Both the position numbers and the translations under genes were made by a program. Below are positions 25,086 through 37,763 of a DNA stretch of 64,000 nt, in pieces. The stretch is from Amphirosellinia nigrospora (taxonomy: Eukaryota > Ascomycota > Sordariomycetes > Xylariales > Xylariaceae). A model generated the notes under the pieces. The model saw nothing but the letters and a program-made list of their open reading frames with translations. It was not told the origin of the DNA and searched no databases. Location: contig SCHM01000004.1 in assembly GCA_004123355.1 (NCBI GenBank), forward strand, positions 5,483,017 through 5,547,016, written 5' to 3'. Within the stretch, counting starts at the first letter, position 1. Each line of letters starts with the position of its first letter.

Positions 25086-26235
25086 GGGATTAGACTTCGT
25101 GTTGCGTCAGTAATAGGGCGTAAAATTGTAGAATGGTGCGTCCAATGTCGAAATTCCCACCCATCTATCGGACAATAATTCGCCGTGGCCCGTTTAGCTG
25201 GTACGCATCCCACGCCAAGAAATTTCGCACGCTTAAACGCACCATTGACTATACGGCATTGAGAAAACTAAACCATCTAATAGATACTCGACAAAAAGAA
25301 GACGATTGGCTAGGTGATCAGCCTATAGAATGCGTAGGCTTCTCCTAGACGGGAAATTCAGAAATTGTAGTCGTGACCATAAAATAGGATCTTGCACTGG
25401 GAACGCTGTGGACTCTAGTAAAGGCCTCACTCGGCAAAGCCTCAGTCAACCTGGCTTATATTGTCGACATATATGTCTGAAGAGTCGGACCGTCCTCGTA
25501 ATAGAGACATAGAGTGTATGAATGGACTGTGAAGGTAGGCGGGCGACAAGAGCACGCCAAACCTCTCCAGCCTGAAGTACTTATAAGCCTGAAGATGAAC
25601 GGCAGAGTGATTCGTGGAAGAACCGAGGTGAACGAGCTTGGCGTCTCGACACGTCGTTCGTTATAGTAGATACGCTCATACGTTCTGGATTGGACTCGAA
25701 GCCAGAATTCAGTATCTAAGGTAATTAATGTGGACTGGGACGCCAGGATTTCTCAATTTAGGCGGCACCACTGAAAATCGGGAGAGAGGACCAAAGAACC
25801 CCTGATCTACAATAGCGCAACCTACCTACCCCATAGAGTTTAATCTGGGGGAAACACGGCCCGGAAGCAATCTCCCCCGTAAGCTTTCCCCCTCTACCAC
25901 CCAGTGACGCCAAGGTCGCATTTGGCGTCGCGAGAACAAGTATCCAGAGCAGCTAGCTGCCCGAGCATTTGCCGAGAGGCGAGAAGATGGGAGCTTACGC
26001 TGCGGGCGAGACGAACCGACCTATCCACATCACGGGGAATGCGGCAAGGGCCATGCCCTCTCCGTGATTTGCTCCTCCGCAGTTAGCCAGATCCGGTTGA
26101 TTCGCGGGGCACGCTGCCACGCGCCACCGGGACCAAGTCCTGGTCTCCATGGCGGCAGCATATTAGCGGTGGGTCTTTCCAAGCACTCTCCAAGCCTTGG
26201 GAGCTGCCGAGGCAGAGACGCAAGAGTGTAATGAT

Positions 26236-26251
26236 GTGAGGTATAAGATGG
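26236..26251 (+). promoter_or_regulatory. TATA-like element of the GH3 gene
   Basis: GAGGTATAAGATGG lies roughly 95-105 bp upstream of the beta-glucosidase ATG, a usual distance for a fungal TATA box plus leader. Position is the only support. Confidence 0.3.
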
Positions 26252-26343
26252 CAGAGGCGAGCCGTTCCCCGTCGCAAGCATTGTCGAGTGGCGCGAATCT
26301 AGGGACCAAGGCCAAGACGACATCCCCCTTCCACCGTTGAACA

Positions 26344-28702
26344 ATGAGATTTCAACAGCTTGCTACGGCTCTGTCCGTGGCTTCGGCAGCCCTGGCAGCC
26401 CCTGCTGATACCACCGCGGACACGAGCGCCGCGTCTGCTGCCGATTTGGATTGGGCGGCGGCGTACACGAAGGCCAATGCTGCGCTCGCGAAGCTGTCAT
26501 CAAATGATAAGATCAACATCGTGACTGGTGTCGGCTGGAATAAAGGACCTTGTGTCGGAAACACACCAGCCATTAGCTCGATCGGCTACCCACAACTCTG
26601 TATCCAAGATGGACCTCTCGGCGTCCGTTACGGTAAGAGCGTCAATGCGTTTACTCCGGGCATCCAGGCCGCTTCGACTTGGGACCGGGCTCTGATGAGA
26701 GAACGAGGACAATTCATGGGTGAAGAGACCAAGGGTTGCGGCATCCATGTCCTCTTGGGTCCCGTCGCCGGACCATTGGGCAAGAACCCAGGTGGTGGCC
26801 GCAATTGGGAAGGCTTCGGAGCCGATCCCTACCTACAAGGTATCGCCATGTCAGAGACGATCCAAGGATTGCAAGGCACCGGTGTCCAGGCGAACGCGAA
26901 GCACTTCATCCTCAACGAGCAAGAGCTCAATCGCGAGACCATGAGCTCCACCGTAGACGACCGCACAATGCACGAGCTTTACCTGTGGCCATTTGCGGAT
27001 GCCGTCCACGCAAACGTGGCTTCGGTCATGTGCTCGTACAACAAGATCAACGTAAGGCATTACCTGAATTTCCTTTCCGCGCAGAAGCGTCATGACGGAT
27101 ACTAAATCACCTTCTCAAGGGAACGTGGGCTTGCGAGAACGACGGGATCATGAACAAGCTTCTCAAAAGAGCTCGGCTTCCAGGGCTACGTGATGACGGA
27201 TTGGAACGCCCAGCACAGTACGCAGCAGGCGGCCAACACGGGGCTGGACATGACGATGCCGGGCTCCGATTACAACGGTGGCACGGTGCTCTGGGGCCAA
27301 AAGTTGAGCCAAGCCGTCAGCAGCGGCCAGGTTCAGCAGTCCCGAGTCGACGACATGGTCCGCCGCATCCTCGCGTCGTGGTATCTCATCGGCCAGGACG
27401 CGAGCTACCCCAGCATCAACCTCAACGCCAACGTGCAAGGCACGCACAAGGACAACATCCGAGCCGTCGCCCGTGATGGCATTGTGCTGCTTAAGAATGA
27501 CGGCAACGTCCTCCCCTTGAAAAAGCCCGCCAAGCTCGGCCTCGTCGGTTCAGCTGCTATCGTCGGCCAGCATGGCCAGAATGCATGCCAGGATCAAGGT
27601 TGCAACAGCGGCGCCCTAGGTATGGGTTGGGGTTCGGGTACGGCCGCATACCCGTACTTCAGCGCACCTTCAGACGCCATCAAGGCGCGCGCCCAGACCG
27701 ACGGGACGCAAGTGACCGTCTCGTCAACGGATAACACAGGTAGCGTAAGCGGCGCCGTCAATGGCGCCGACGCAGCCATCGTCTTCATCACATCCGATGC
27801 CGGGAGGGCTATATCGAGGTAGAAGGGAACTCGGGAGACCGAAACAACCTCGACCCGTGGCACAATGGGAACGACCTCGTCAAGGCCGTGGCGGCCATCA
27901 ACACGAACACAATCGTTGTCGTGCACTCAGTCGGCCCCGTTATCCTCGAGACGATCCTCGCGCAGCCCAATGTGAAGGCCATCGTCTGGGCGGGTCTGCC
28001 GTCGCAGGAGAATGGCAACGCGCTCGTCGACATCCTCTACGGTGACACCGCGCCTTCGGGTAAGCTGCCATACACTATCGCCAAGTCCGCGACCGACTAT
28101 GGAACCACCATCTCTAGCGGCGACGATAACTATAGCGAGGGCTTGTTTATCGACTACCGCCACTTCGACAAGGCCAGCATCGCACCTCGGTACGAGTTTG
28201 GTTTCGGTCTGTGTAAGTTACTCTCATCTATCCTTACCTGAGTGATTGATGTGCTATTATTTGTCTCGCTGACGTTGAAATCCTGTACGATTAGCCTACA
28301 CCAACTTCACCTATTCCGACATCGCCGTCGACGGAACGCCGACCTCGGGAGCCGCAACCGGAAACGTCATCCCCGGCGGCCGTGCGGACCTCTGGGATAC
28401 TGTCGCCACAGTCACCGTGACGCTTGCTAACTCGGGTAGCGTGAAGGGTGCCGAGAGTAGCACAGCTATACGTGGGATACCCGGCATCAGCCAACGCGCC
28501 GCCCAAGCAGCTCCGTGGCTTCCAGAAGATGCCCCTCGAGGCAGACGCCAAAGCCACCGTCTCGTTTCCCCTTCGGCGGCGCGATGTCAGCGTCTGGGAC
28601 GCTTCCAAGCAGAATTGGGTCATTCCTGCCGGCGAGTTCACCTTCTACGTTGGCTCCAGCAGCCGGGATGTGCGACAGACGGCCAACGTTACGGTGGCGT
28701 GA
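26344..28702 (+). CDS. Secreted beta-glucosidase, glycoside hydrolase family 3, three apparent frameshifts
   Basis: Extracellular enzyme releasing glucose from beta-glucosides and cello-oligosaccharides. The signal peptide is MRFQQLATALSVASAALAAP. The GH3 N-terminal barrel shows IQDGPLGVRY, GPVAGPLGKNPGGGRNWEGF and the KHFILNEQE substrate loop; the nucleophile aspartate is in GYVMTDWNAQ (near 27195). The second domain begins at VARDGIVLLKNDGNVLPL, and the fibronectin-III-like C-terminus holds AQLYVGYPAS and LRGFQKM. Introns are 27052-27119 and 28213-28294. Frame is lost at three points: AAAA at 27165-27168 (one A too many), GGG at 27802-27804 (one G too few) and an extra A near 28456. Conserved residues on both sides of each break are intact. 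About 750 residues, normal for the family. Confidence 0.92.
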
Positions 28703-29041
28703 GAGTGAGTGGACGGTGACCACCCGTGTGGGAAGCTCTGCGCCGGTTTAATTAGGTGTACATAAAAACACGGACTTAGCCAGGTGTATATACCCTCTTT
28801 TTGATGTGACTATGGACTTCTACGATGGATACAACCCGGTGATCCTATGTCCCTGTCCAAGCGCAACTCTGACGCCAACGCGTTTGCCATTCCTGTGTAT
28901 GCCTCAGAAATGCTCTTCAAGTAGAGCAGTCTATCGCACAGAGTATGCAAGTGACTAACTGGTCCACCCAACATCTATGCAGAAGCATTATCGCCAATTG
29001 GCAAACATTCTTCCCGAAATTCTCATAAAATCAAAAACGTA
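28703..29041. other. Short intergenic region between converging genes
   Basis: 340 bp holding the 3' ends of the beta-glucosidase and the next minus-strand gene. No other feature seen. Confidence 0.4.
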
Positions 29042-29990
29042 TTAATCCGACAAAACGTGAACAATTGCGGCGAACACGCACGCCCCGAGATCTCCCAACG
29101 GCCACCCTGTAACTCTAGTGCTTGCATTAACGCGAGCGTCAGTCGTACTTGTAAAGCCCCAAGACTCGTCAAACCTAACGCCATCACAGCTCATACGCCA
29201 CCGGGCAAAGCGTCGGATGCATCTATCGAACGTGTCGCCAGGAGGCACAGGTACCAGTTTAGGTGGAAGAAGGCCCGCGCAGATTCTTAAGATGAACAGA
29301 CACCTTGACGATGGCGCCATCGGGACGTCGAGCCTCCATCTTGAGTCCGTAAGAGACGATGCAAACTTGCCGGAGAATACAAAGACAGGGTCGGGGGCGT
29401 CTGAGAGAAGGATCTGACCGCGGTTGTTCAAGTCTGGTACAGGGCTCGGGTATCGCGAGTATTTCACAGGCGCTCCGGGCTCTTCTCCTTGACGACGTAG
29501 AGAGGGTAATGTTCGTCGGCGTGGGCGACCCGGCTGCCGTCTAGGGTTCCGGTAGACTGGCCACTACCATATTCCCGGCCGGCAGGGGGGCAAGCATAGG
29601 GACCTGCACGACGCTGCGGCGGGCGTTGATGTCTTGAATCAGAGATGCCGCTCTCTCGTATTTCTCGTGCTTCATCTCAAATCCTTGGTCATCGATGGTG
29701 CGGGGCACAGCAAATGCTTCCGGGTGCTCGTTGATCATCATATGGATTGCATCGGTGGTGGCGTCATGTAGCGTACTAAACACGTGTGTCCCGACGGCAT
29801 CGCCGTTGACGATGCGTAAGACAACGAAAACAAGGCCTTCGGAGTGTTGTCGATCTTCCCATCTGACCATATTCTGCTTGAGGGCTAGGACAAGACCCTC
29901 GGGAAAGTGGAGTTGGTGGAGCGGGGTGCTCTTGTAGGCGATGTTGAGGTTGATCGGTTCCATGTTGGTGGCTGCATTGTGGAAGTTCAT
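29042..29990 (-). CDS. Unrecognised protein, probably the C-terminal part of the 30738 gene; two frameshifts
   Basis: Starts MNFHNAATNMEPINLNIAY at 29990 and continues through LHQLHFPEGLVLALKQNMVRW, VVLRIVNGDAVGTHVFS and HKYERAASLIQDIN-like text. Frame changes near 29556 and near 29466-29470 (one C short) lead on to DEHYPLYVVKEKSPER, then VKYSRYPSPVPDLNNRGQ and LLSDAPDPVFVFSGKFASS, and the frame stops at 29042. The composition is that of a real globular protein, but I recognise no family. Its ATG overlaps the stop codon of the preceding frame (shared ATGA), which in a eukaryote suggests one gene broken by another single-base change rather than two genes. Confidence 0.55.
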
Positions 29991-30738
29991 AGTTTTGTTC
30001 GTGCTGTGGACGGAGCCCTACTATATTTAGCAACAGTGTTTCTATAATAGGTCATGAGAGTCTATCATGTTGTCTTACATTGCATCCAAGCGGGGATCAA
30101 TAGGTACCAGAAACTCTCTCTGGGCGTTACGAGACGGAGGAGGAGCGGCGGCGGCGGCGGTCGCTATAAAACATGTTAGCCTAAACCGAAACGGCGACAG
30201 ATGTCGCAACTGACCTCTCTGCTTATTCATATTATAGACACGCATGCCGACAGCCTGAGGCGTATATTCACCCTTGATCAGACGGTCGCGGAGACTGGTT
30301 GTAGACCGATGAACCTCGGCCGGGTGATTACCCTCAAGGTCTAGAGCAACAGACTTTGGCTTCTTGGTGAGTGCGGAGGCTCCGTCGTTGTCTTCGTCTT
30401 CATGGCCATTGTCTACATCACGTCGAGATCGACTGCGCTTAGCGCCGCGTGAAGCGCCTCCTCGTTCACGAGGAGTTGCCTGACGACGACCACCACGGAT
30501 GGAACGGGCAGCGCGACGGCGGCCACCGCGAGAGTTTGCATTGCCCTGGGCAGCGGAGCTACCGGGAACAACAGGAACGTTGTCCTGAGGGAGGCCGACG
30601 TGAGTTGTGCAGAAGTCCCTATTGTATCGATGTCAATTGAGCCGTAACTCAAGGTACACGGCACCAGGAGCAACTTGTATTGATCGACTTACCTTCCTGA
30701 GGTGCATTGGCCGGGCGGTGGGCGTCAACACTTTCCAT
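29987..30738 (-). CDS. Arg/Gly-rich, probably nuclear protein (N-terminal part)
   Basis: Exon 1 (30738-30693) reads MESVDAHRPANAPQE. Further exons contain NSRGGRRRAARSIRGGRRQ, a strongly basic RG-rich stretch, then GGASRGAKRSRSRRD (nuclear-localisation-like), an acidic NGHEDEDNDGAS patch and LRDRLIKGEYTPQAVGMRVY. A good intron (30214 to about 30164) joins MNKQR to ATAAAAAPPPSRNAQREFLV, and the next intron leads to VAKYSRAPSTART. The frame lacks an internal ATG, so it is easy to miss. The splice between exon 1 and the RG stretch is not clean. RG-rich proteins commonly bind RNA or are arginine-methylated; here that is only suggestive. Probably one gene with 29042-29990. Confidence 0.55.
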
Positions 30739-33700
30739 GGCGTCGATGGTTTCAGCTGTATGTTATGAGGTTGTTTAAGTTAATAAAGGGAGAGAGTGTT
30801 ACTAAAGAATGCAACAAAATACAATACGAAAAACGAGGAGTGCGCAATTCGGCTTCTGCAGAGCGGCGCGGAAGAAAGGCAAAGGCTGAGCAATGCCAAT
30901 TAAGGGGGAGAGGTTCCGAGGTGTGCAGGGAAATGGTGCGAAGTGTGCAACTTTGTGTCTGTCTTCAGCGAGCCGCAGAAGAAAGGCAAAGCAATACTAA
31001 CTCTCTTGATGCGAGTTGCTAGTTAGGATGTGTAGGGGAAGAAAGTTGCAGAGGAAAAATAGGTAGGATGTGTGAGCTCTTAGGCGAGTTGAGGTAGAAG
31101 AGGAGTGGTCGTAGTCATTGTTAACTACCTTAAGGCACCTCTTAGGTAAAGTAGAAGTAGGTAGGCATAGTATACCTAAGATAGATGTGTGGATTTCCTT
31201 AAAGTGGTGTGCGAAGAGTGCCTGCCACTTGGGGCGAGGAAGGAACTAATATCACTTACAAGCTACTTGGCCGACACGGTCGAGGACCCCACTCACATGA
31301 CGACGAGTATTGCGATAGCTAGCTAGAAGTGTATGCAATTTTAAGGTAGAATTCTCAATAATCTCCTCAGTTACGTTCCCAAACCGACGTTGCTAGAGGG
31401 GTGGTCGATCGGAAAGGGGGGTGTGCGCCCAGCCCCTTATCCAATCACAGACAAATGCCCCAAATAAGTAATACAAGTAGGCTTGTAGCTCTTACGCACA
31501 ATTCCTCTTTCGATTCGCTCTAAGTATGAAGACCTGGTAGGTATGGTAAGGTAGTCGCTAAGTAAACTCCTGGAGCTTGTAATCATTAAGTTGCAACTCG
31601 TCCTATGGGGAATATCCCAACGTGAAGAAACGCCCAGTTGCAAAGACTGGAATTCGCAACATCGAAGCTAGTAGGCAGCGGCTTTTGGCTACTAAAAGGA
31701 TCAACCATTGTTCTGTTAGTAATCCACGCGTGCCTGCCTTATCCTCATCCAGTCATTGACGAGTAGGGTAAAAGGGAAGTACGTACGCCTAGGTTTTCTT
31801 ATCAACTAGAAACTAGACAATCGAATACAAAGCAAACAGGAAAAAGGGACAAGATCACAGAATCTTCACACGTAACTAGAGATACATGCAACTATATCGC
31901 AAAGTTTGAAATATCTTCCGTGCTTTGTATCGTTTTCGAGCGTGCTTATAATCCATCGCAAAGTTCAATCTGAGGTGCATAGATTGAACTACTTTGATGT
32001 TGTTTACCAATAAAACTAGCTTCTCTTGTCGCTAAAAATAGTAGGTCAATGAATGGCTACACTTTGAACTTGACGATGGATATGATATGACTAGCAGTCA
32101 TAGTATGTTGTGCCGTCAGAAACTCCGTGTGTTCGGTCCCGAAAAGACATCCAAGTGTTGTAACGAAGCTGTAGCCCACTTCGACATGCAGCGTGCTCGT
32201 GGAGACCTTACCTTTAGTCCTCTCGAGAACTAAATATCAAAGACAGGATAGTGTTGCGGATAGGGCTGGAAAACTATTCCAGTAAGCTGGTAGAGGAAGA
32301 ACATGCGATCTCAGAGAAGTCATTGGTGGTTTTGCCAAACCTACACGAACAAATGCGTTACCTCGTAGTGTTCCGGGCGGTCAACGCACGTCGAGCTACA
32401 AGCGTGAAATGTACATCTACATCTACCTTTGTACCGCAAGTTGAGTGAATGCGCATGGACGTCACGATTGCTGTCCTTTATCGAAGCAAAGCTCTTGGTT
32501 GAGCTGGTCATGTGACTGCAAGTTGAAGCTATCCAATAATGCTGCACGCCAAACAACTGGCCCGACACCTATGGTCACACTCCAGTTCCAGCTGCATGGA
32601 ATTGGCTCGTTTCAAAGGCTGAAGTTGTTCAAAATTGTGGCACATGTTTGTATATAGATGAACTAGGCTCGCATTTCATAGGAGACTTGTTTTAGAGGGT
32701 TCGAGGACGACTAGTCGTGCCCAACGCTATATCGGATGCAATCACCATAGGCTGCCCTTCCGTAGCACAAACACCAATATATGAGTCGATTCGGTCTTTG
32801 CGATGAATTATTCAATGGCTAGCGAAGTAGTGTGGGTGGCTCTCGACGTGGAAATGGACCAATAGAGGTCAAGGGGTAGGTACGTGGGCACATAGGGGTT
32901 AAAACACATGCACACACTCAACCATATCTGGCTACACAGCTTGTTTTTCTACACTTAGCTACACACACCACTAGGAGCCTTAAAATGCTACCAATCAATA
33001 GTTTGCAATGGGGTACATTCATACGGCTCCCCATCTATCCATGCGAATAATTCTAGCCTGTGGGTGAGTACTGGCTGGATTACCTCCTAGGCTAGGGGAG
33101 TGTGCTTCGACTTCGCTGGGCTTGCGGGTCTTGCGACCTGGGCGACTGAGCCCCGAGAGGAAAGTAGTGGTCGTTCTTCTATTCGTCACCAAGTCAATTC
33201 ACGCCCAGGTAGCTCGTACGCTACGCGGGAAACATGACTGTCCGGACTAGCAAATGGGCAGCGTTCACAGGCGGTGTCGGTGAATGAAGTCACCAGGGAC
33301 CGGGATCTATAATCGCAGACAACGAACGCACAGGCATGGGCCCTCCTAAGATTGTAAGTCATTATTCGCTACTATATCCTCACAGTTGCTCCAGATGCTT
33401 GCTCAAGGCGACTTGCTCGGCCGTCGCTTTGTACTACAATAGTATATCGCCCCATACATCTACCCGGCAAGGGGGATTTCGATTGAACTATAAGTTCTTT
33501 GACAAACTGGGCCTAATGGAGTCCTAGGAGCATAGCTTTCGATCTTCATCTCGCTCCGTACGCACCACTACTAAGCAGGTATCAGATACCTATCGATTTG
33601 ACTGACAGGAAACTTCTTTCAGTGTGCCCATCAGCTATTTCGTCTACTTCTCAAGTCAACAGTGTCTCAAGCCCTCTTATCAAGCTTTCTGCATCGTCAA

Positions 33701-35416
33701 CCGCTATTAGGCCGATAGGTGCTTGTGTGTTGATTGTCCATTGTAGCAAGCACTTATCGCGTTTGTCAAGTTGTCTCAGGATCGCTCATCTATCGTACAG
33801 CATGGGCTGTACATATACTTACGTTTGATGTTCCTTGCTGACCAATACGCGGACAGCGGTCGATGTTATATGGGCGATCTGCAATGTCTTTTCCCATCCG
33901 CTACGATCATACCCCGAGTTTTCAAGGCGACGCCACATATAGGGCTGAGATACACCACGGTAACTACGACCTGCTTGTTCACATAGCCCCCGACTCGCTC
34001 TCATACACAACCGGGCCGGCATGCAGAGGTCAGCACTGGAATCTTTGCGTCTGCCATCGGCGTCAATGAGATGCTATAACAGACATCTATGCTTAAGCGA
34101 ACTGAGCAGAAACGGAAATATTCTTAAGCACACCAACTTCAACTTCGCTTCCCCTCGAACCACCAAAAATATTGTGACGATGCAGAACTGCACACCATAC
34201 CGTAACACTACTAAAGCAGAATATTTTCAAGGCCATACGTACTTGGGGACGGCCGTCCTATCCAAAAGTTTGATTTAGTGCTGCATATCAACTTTCGATA
34301 TTCGAGACCAGCTTATTATGCCTTAGAGGTCTACCGGACTCGGAAACATCACTACCACCTCAATGATGCTAGACCCTACCCAGCGGGGTTCAGAAATAGC
34401 CCAAGGAACAGGAACCAGGCGGCGAAAGGTATATGGACAAGATATGACACTCATGTGCATTGGTACTCTGAAGTTTGCCATTACTTAGGAAAAGAAGCTG
34501 CCAGAGACGAAAAAAAAGAAGAGGGGGGGGCATGTTAATCACAATCCCAAATCATAATACCGAATTTTTCAAATCAGACTTTTGTATAGTATTTCGCAAA
34601 GCCATTGTAAGTACGGATCATCATCGGCTGGGAGCAGCTCAAGCCAGACACATCTCATGCTAAATCACGGCCATGGTCGCAGCAGTGCAGTCGAGTCTTC
34701 GCTTTGCTACCGAACCTGGTGATAAGACAGCTCCCCCGTCGGGTAGAGCGTGCGTGCGTGCGTGCGTGCGGTCTGTATATATGGCCCTAGCGAGGGCCGT
34801 AGTTTCGTAGTTTTGTCCAAGAGTCCTTATGTAGGTTGAGGTATGACCAGAAAGCAGTCGATGTCTACTCGAGATACGTTCCGGCTATAAGCGGAAACCT
34901 GCTTCATTCCTCCTCGAGACTTACAGCGTCTAGATCTAGAGGCCGGGCTAAATCTACATAAGCGGAAACTGGCACTCGGCTCACCATCAAGCAGCCCCTT
35001 CTCTTTCGAAGTAGTCGGTAGGATTTCAAGATCGTCGTAGATCCCTTGCGTTTCACTATTCGAATAGTATGACCAATCCTGATCTGAGACGGCCTAGTCG
35101 TAATGCTACTTCTTATCTCGACTCTTTGTTGTCGCATCGGGGGCCAATGCTGTTTATAAAGCCGGGCCGTGCACGGCCAGCCAAAAGCTACATCGCGAAG
35201 CGACACACTATCCCTACGATGGAGAAATACGGAAAATCACCTGATATAACAGCGAACGAAGTCATGATTTCATTATATAGTAAGTGACCTGCATCGCTGA
35301 TGCAGAGCGACTTGCATTCGTGGACTCTCATAGAAGGGATATTCTCATCTCATGTGCCATTTCAATCCTTGCCCGAATGCCGTTCCCGTGTCCGAATGGC
35401 TACTTTCCATCATTCC
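30739..35416. other. Gene-poor stretch of 4.7 kb
   Basis: No open frame here has recognisable motifs, a consistent exon chain or homology to anything I know. Contents noted: ACCTTAAGG/TAGGTA-type motifs near 31130-31175 and a GTGC tetranucleotide run at about 34748-34770. The 5' leader of the RG-rich gene lies at the left end. Base composition is ordinary and it is not RIP-mutated like 5.7-12.8 kb. Confidence 0.4.
34748..34770. repeat. (GTGC)n microsatellite
   Basis: About five and a half perfect GTGC units in non-coding DNA. Confidence 0.85.
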
Positions 35417-36200
35417 TCAGATGGAATTAGTAGCCATGATGCCCATGATGCCCGTGGTGGCTATGGTGGCTATGGTGTCCATGTGGCCGTGATGTCCGTG
35501 ATGATGCCCATGCCGCCCGTGTTCCGAAGAGGAGGATGACCCATCATAATAACTCCCACCTCCCTGTCCGCTGTAGCCATACGAGTTTCCCCATGGTGAC
35601 TTCCCCATGGTGACTTCCCCGTGATGACTTCCCCCATGATGGCTCCCGTGATGGCTGCCATGATCCTTGCCATGTCGTCCCTCAAGTCGATTCTCGAGGA
35701 CATTCGCGGCGACAGCACCGACCGCACTCCCGAGCAGCGTGCCCAGCTTTCCTTTACCAAGCTTATGGCCTAAGAATCCGGCGCCGCCACCCAAGAGCGT
35801 AGCACCGAGGCCGCGCTCGCCGTCCTCGGCGTTCGGATCGCGGTCATCCCGCTGCTGCTGGCGTACGGATCGCGGAGTGCGGGCGGGGCAGCGGCGAGTC
35901 GGCGCCCGGGTACGGCGGTGGCCGGCCGGCGGTGGCGGAGTGGACGGAGTGGCGGACCCGGGACGCGCGTACTGCGGCTGCTGGGGTACGGCGAGAGATG
36001 GCCTTGGGATTGGCCGGCGGCGGGCATAGTTGGGTATGGCGAGCCGTAGGATTGTTGTTGTTGTTGGTGTGAGGCGGTAGGGCGAGTGTGATGGGGAGGC
36101 GCGTATTGTGGTTGCGAAGGGTATGGTGATTGATTCTGGTGGGTAGCCTCTTTCCTCCTCCTCCACCGCCGCTGCTTGTGCCGTATTCTGCGGCCGACAT
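35417..36200 (-). CDS. Glycine-zipper domain protein with Pro/Gln-rich N-terminus and His-rich tail; frameshifted
   Basis: Starts MSAAEYGTSSGGGGGG at 36200. A Pro/Gln/Tyr-rich region follows (QNQSPYPSQPQYAPP in a neighbouring frame), then the diagnostic core DDRDPNAEDGERGLGATLLG, leading into a glycine zipper with HKLGKGKLGTLLGSAVGAV (around 35700-35800), and a tail of HG(S/G)HHG repeats. The text moves through all three minus frames, so at least two single-base breaks are needed. The last residues read best as a His/Gly repeat in a further frame. Related short fungal proteins are common and uncharacterised; the glycine zipper suggests self-association or membrane insertion. The core is clear, the exact ends are not. 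Confidence 0.68.
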
Positions 36201-37763
36201 GATAATTTTTACTCTCGGTCTTTAAAGGACAGACTGCGATACGTTGGAGGTCGCAATGAGACACCGTCGCAGGTTCAGCAAGGTGGCAAAGTATATAGGT
36301 AAGTAATACGAAGTAAGACAGAGAGAGAGAGAGTCTGTGTGTGCGTGTGTGTATCTTGATGTTTAAATAAGCATGCAAAGAAAAACTCCAGAGATCAGGT
36401 CAGATCATGAAAGCAAGTTAGGTTAATGAGAGGTAAACAAAGCATCCTTTCCACCATTTAATAGGCGATCTAATCTAGGACTCGTCAGGTAGTGCTGAGT
36501 AGTGAATGACCTGGTTCGAAACCGGTCGTCAGCCCGCATCAGCTACCTACCTACCTACCTACCTACCTACTTCTCTACCTACCTATACTTACACAATCTA
36601 CCTAACCTTAGTTCATTAGGTATGTATGTATATGTATGTAAGGCCATCATGATCCCCGGCAAATCGGCATCCCACTCACCCCTTCCTTCGATACGCAGAT
36701 CGAGGCGCAGAATGACAGACAATGCCCCTCGACAGACCCTCGAGAATAATAGAGGTACTAATAGTTGGTTAACCTCACGTACATGTACGCTAAGGGGATC
36801 ATGGGATAGCATGAGGGCGCCGTGGCCAGCAGGACCACGACATCATTTGGCAGATGCCCAGGTATAGGGCTTCAGCTGTGGCGTAGCTGAGGCTGCGTAC
36901 CATGTAGGTCTATGTAAGTGCGTTAGCGTCGCGAATGCCGAACCACCCCTCACCTGCCGAGGAGGGGCAGACGGCTTGCTCATGTAGGTAGGCAGACTAT
37001 GTAGTACACGAACGAACCACTTGGGAATTTCACTAGCTAGGTTGACTTGGACTGCGTCTTCAAAACGATAAATAACATCGACTGCGACGGCAAGAGTCAT
37101 GGCAGCCTATAAAGTAGTATGCGACGAATGAGCTATGCCTCTTTGATTCGAATCATACCGTCCCTATCAACCACGATAAATCAACTAGCATCATCCCAGG
37201 ACATGGATAACTCTTTTTCATGCTGGCCCAACCCCAATGTTGAACTCTAATTTTTTCTCATTCATGCTCGTGCTGTGTGCCATTCATTACCTCTGCTTGC
37301 TTGCTCTTGCGGGCTGTGCAAGACCCTTGACGGGCTATTCTCAACTCTCTCATGCTATCAATTTACATCTGGGTTGTTCATTATGCTCATAATTCCCTTG
37401 TAAATGCGCCCAAATGCTCCAGAAAGAACCACCCCGACTACCCCCATGCAAAAAAAATCCGTGTGAGGTCAGTATGCATGCTTCATAATACAGTCATAAA
37501 AATGTACGAGATAGGTGCGGTGGCCACCATCGTGTAAACCCTTCGACTTGATTCGATGCATTGTAACCCACTACCGGAAAATGTCATATGCTGGCGCTTC
37601 GAAAGAGACTGTCGTGACATTGCAAAAAAAAAGGACCGACGCGGCGTAGCGGCCGAGTGGTACCAAGATGTCACACCCGACGCCGGTGCCATTCCGTCGA
37701 CCGCTGGGCGGCAGTTGTATCTCTCCTTCCGAGTCGGAGCTGTCAGCTGCAGCCGCCCGTCGA
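36201..37763. other. Intergenic region with microsatellites
   Basis: 1.56 kb between two minus-strand genes. It includes a GA/GT run near 36320-36352 upstream of the glycine-zipper gene and a CTAC array near 36543-36574. No convincing gene seen. Confidence 0.4.
36543..36574. repeat. (CTAC)n microsatellite
   Basis: About eight CTAC units, followed by looser CTACCTAC text to about 36605. It belongs to the same ACCTAC/GTAGGT motif class that recurs between genes in this window. Confidence 0.85.

Larger units (their letters stand above)
24662..26343. other. Intergenic region upstream of the beta-glucosidase
   Basis: 1.7 kb between two diverging genes. It contains a 21-bp tandem array (24979-25085, listed separately) and the GH3 promoter. 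The open frames here (25133-25348, 25904-26086, 26030-26344) do not resemble known proteins. A TATA-like GGTATAAGATG lies near 26240, about 100 bp before the GH3 ATG. Confidence 0.4.

Noticed and set aside
27190-27476. Overlapping plus and minus frames inside the beta-glucosidase
   Set aside because: Shadows of a GC-rich coding region; the GH3 motifs fix the true frame.
36500-36540. tRNA-like T-arm (GGTTCGAAACC)
   Set aside because: No acceptor stem, D-arm or anticodon arm can be folded around it.
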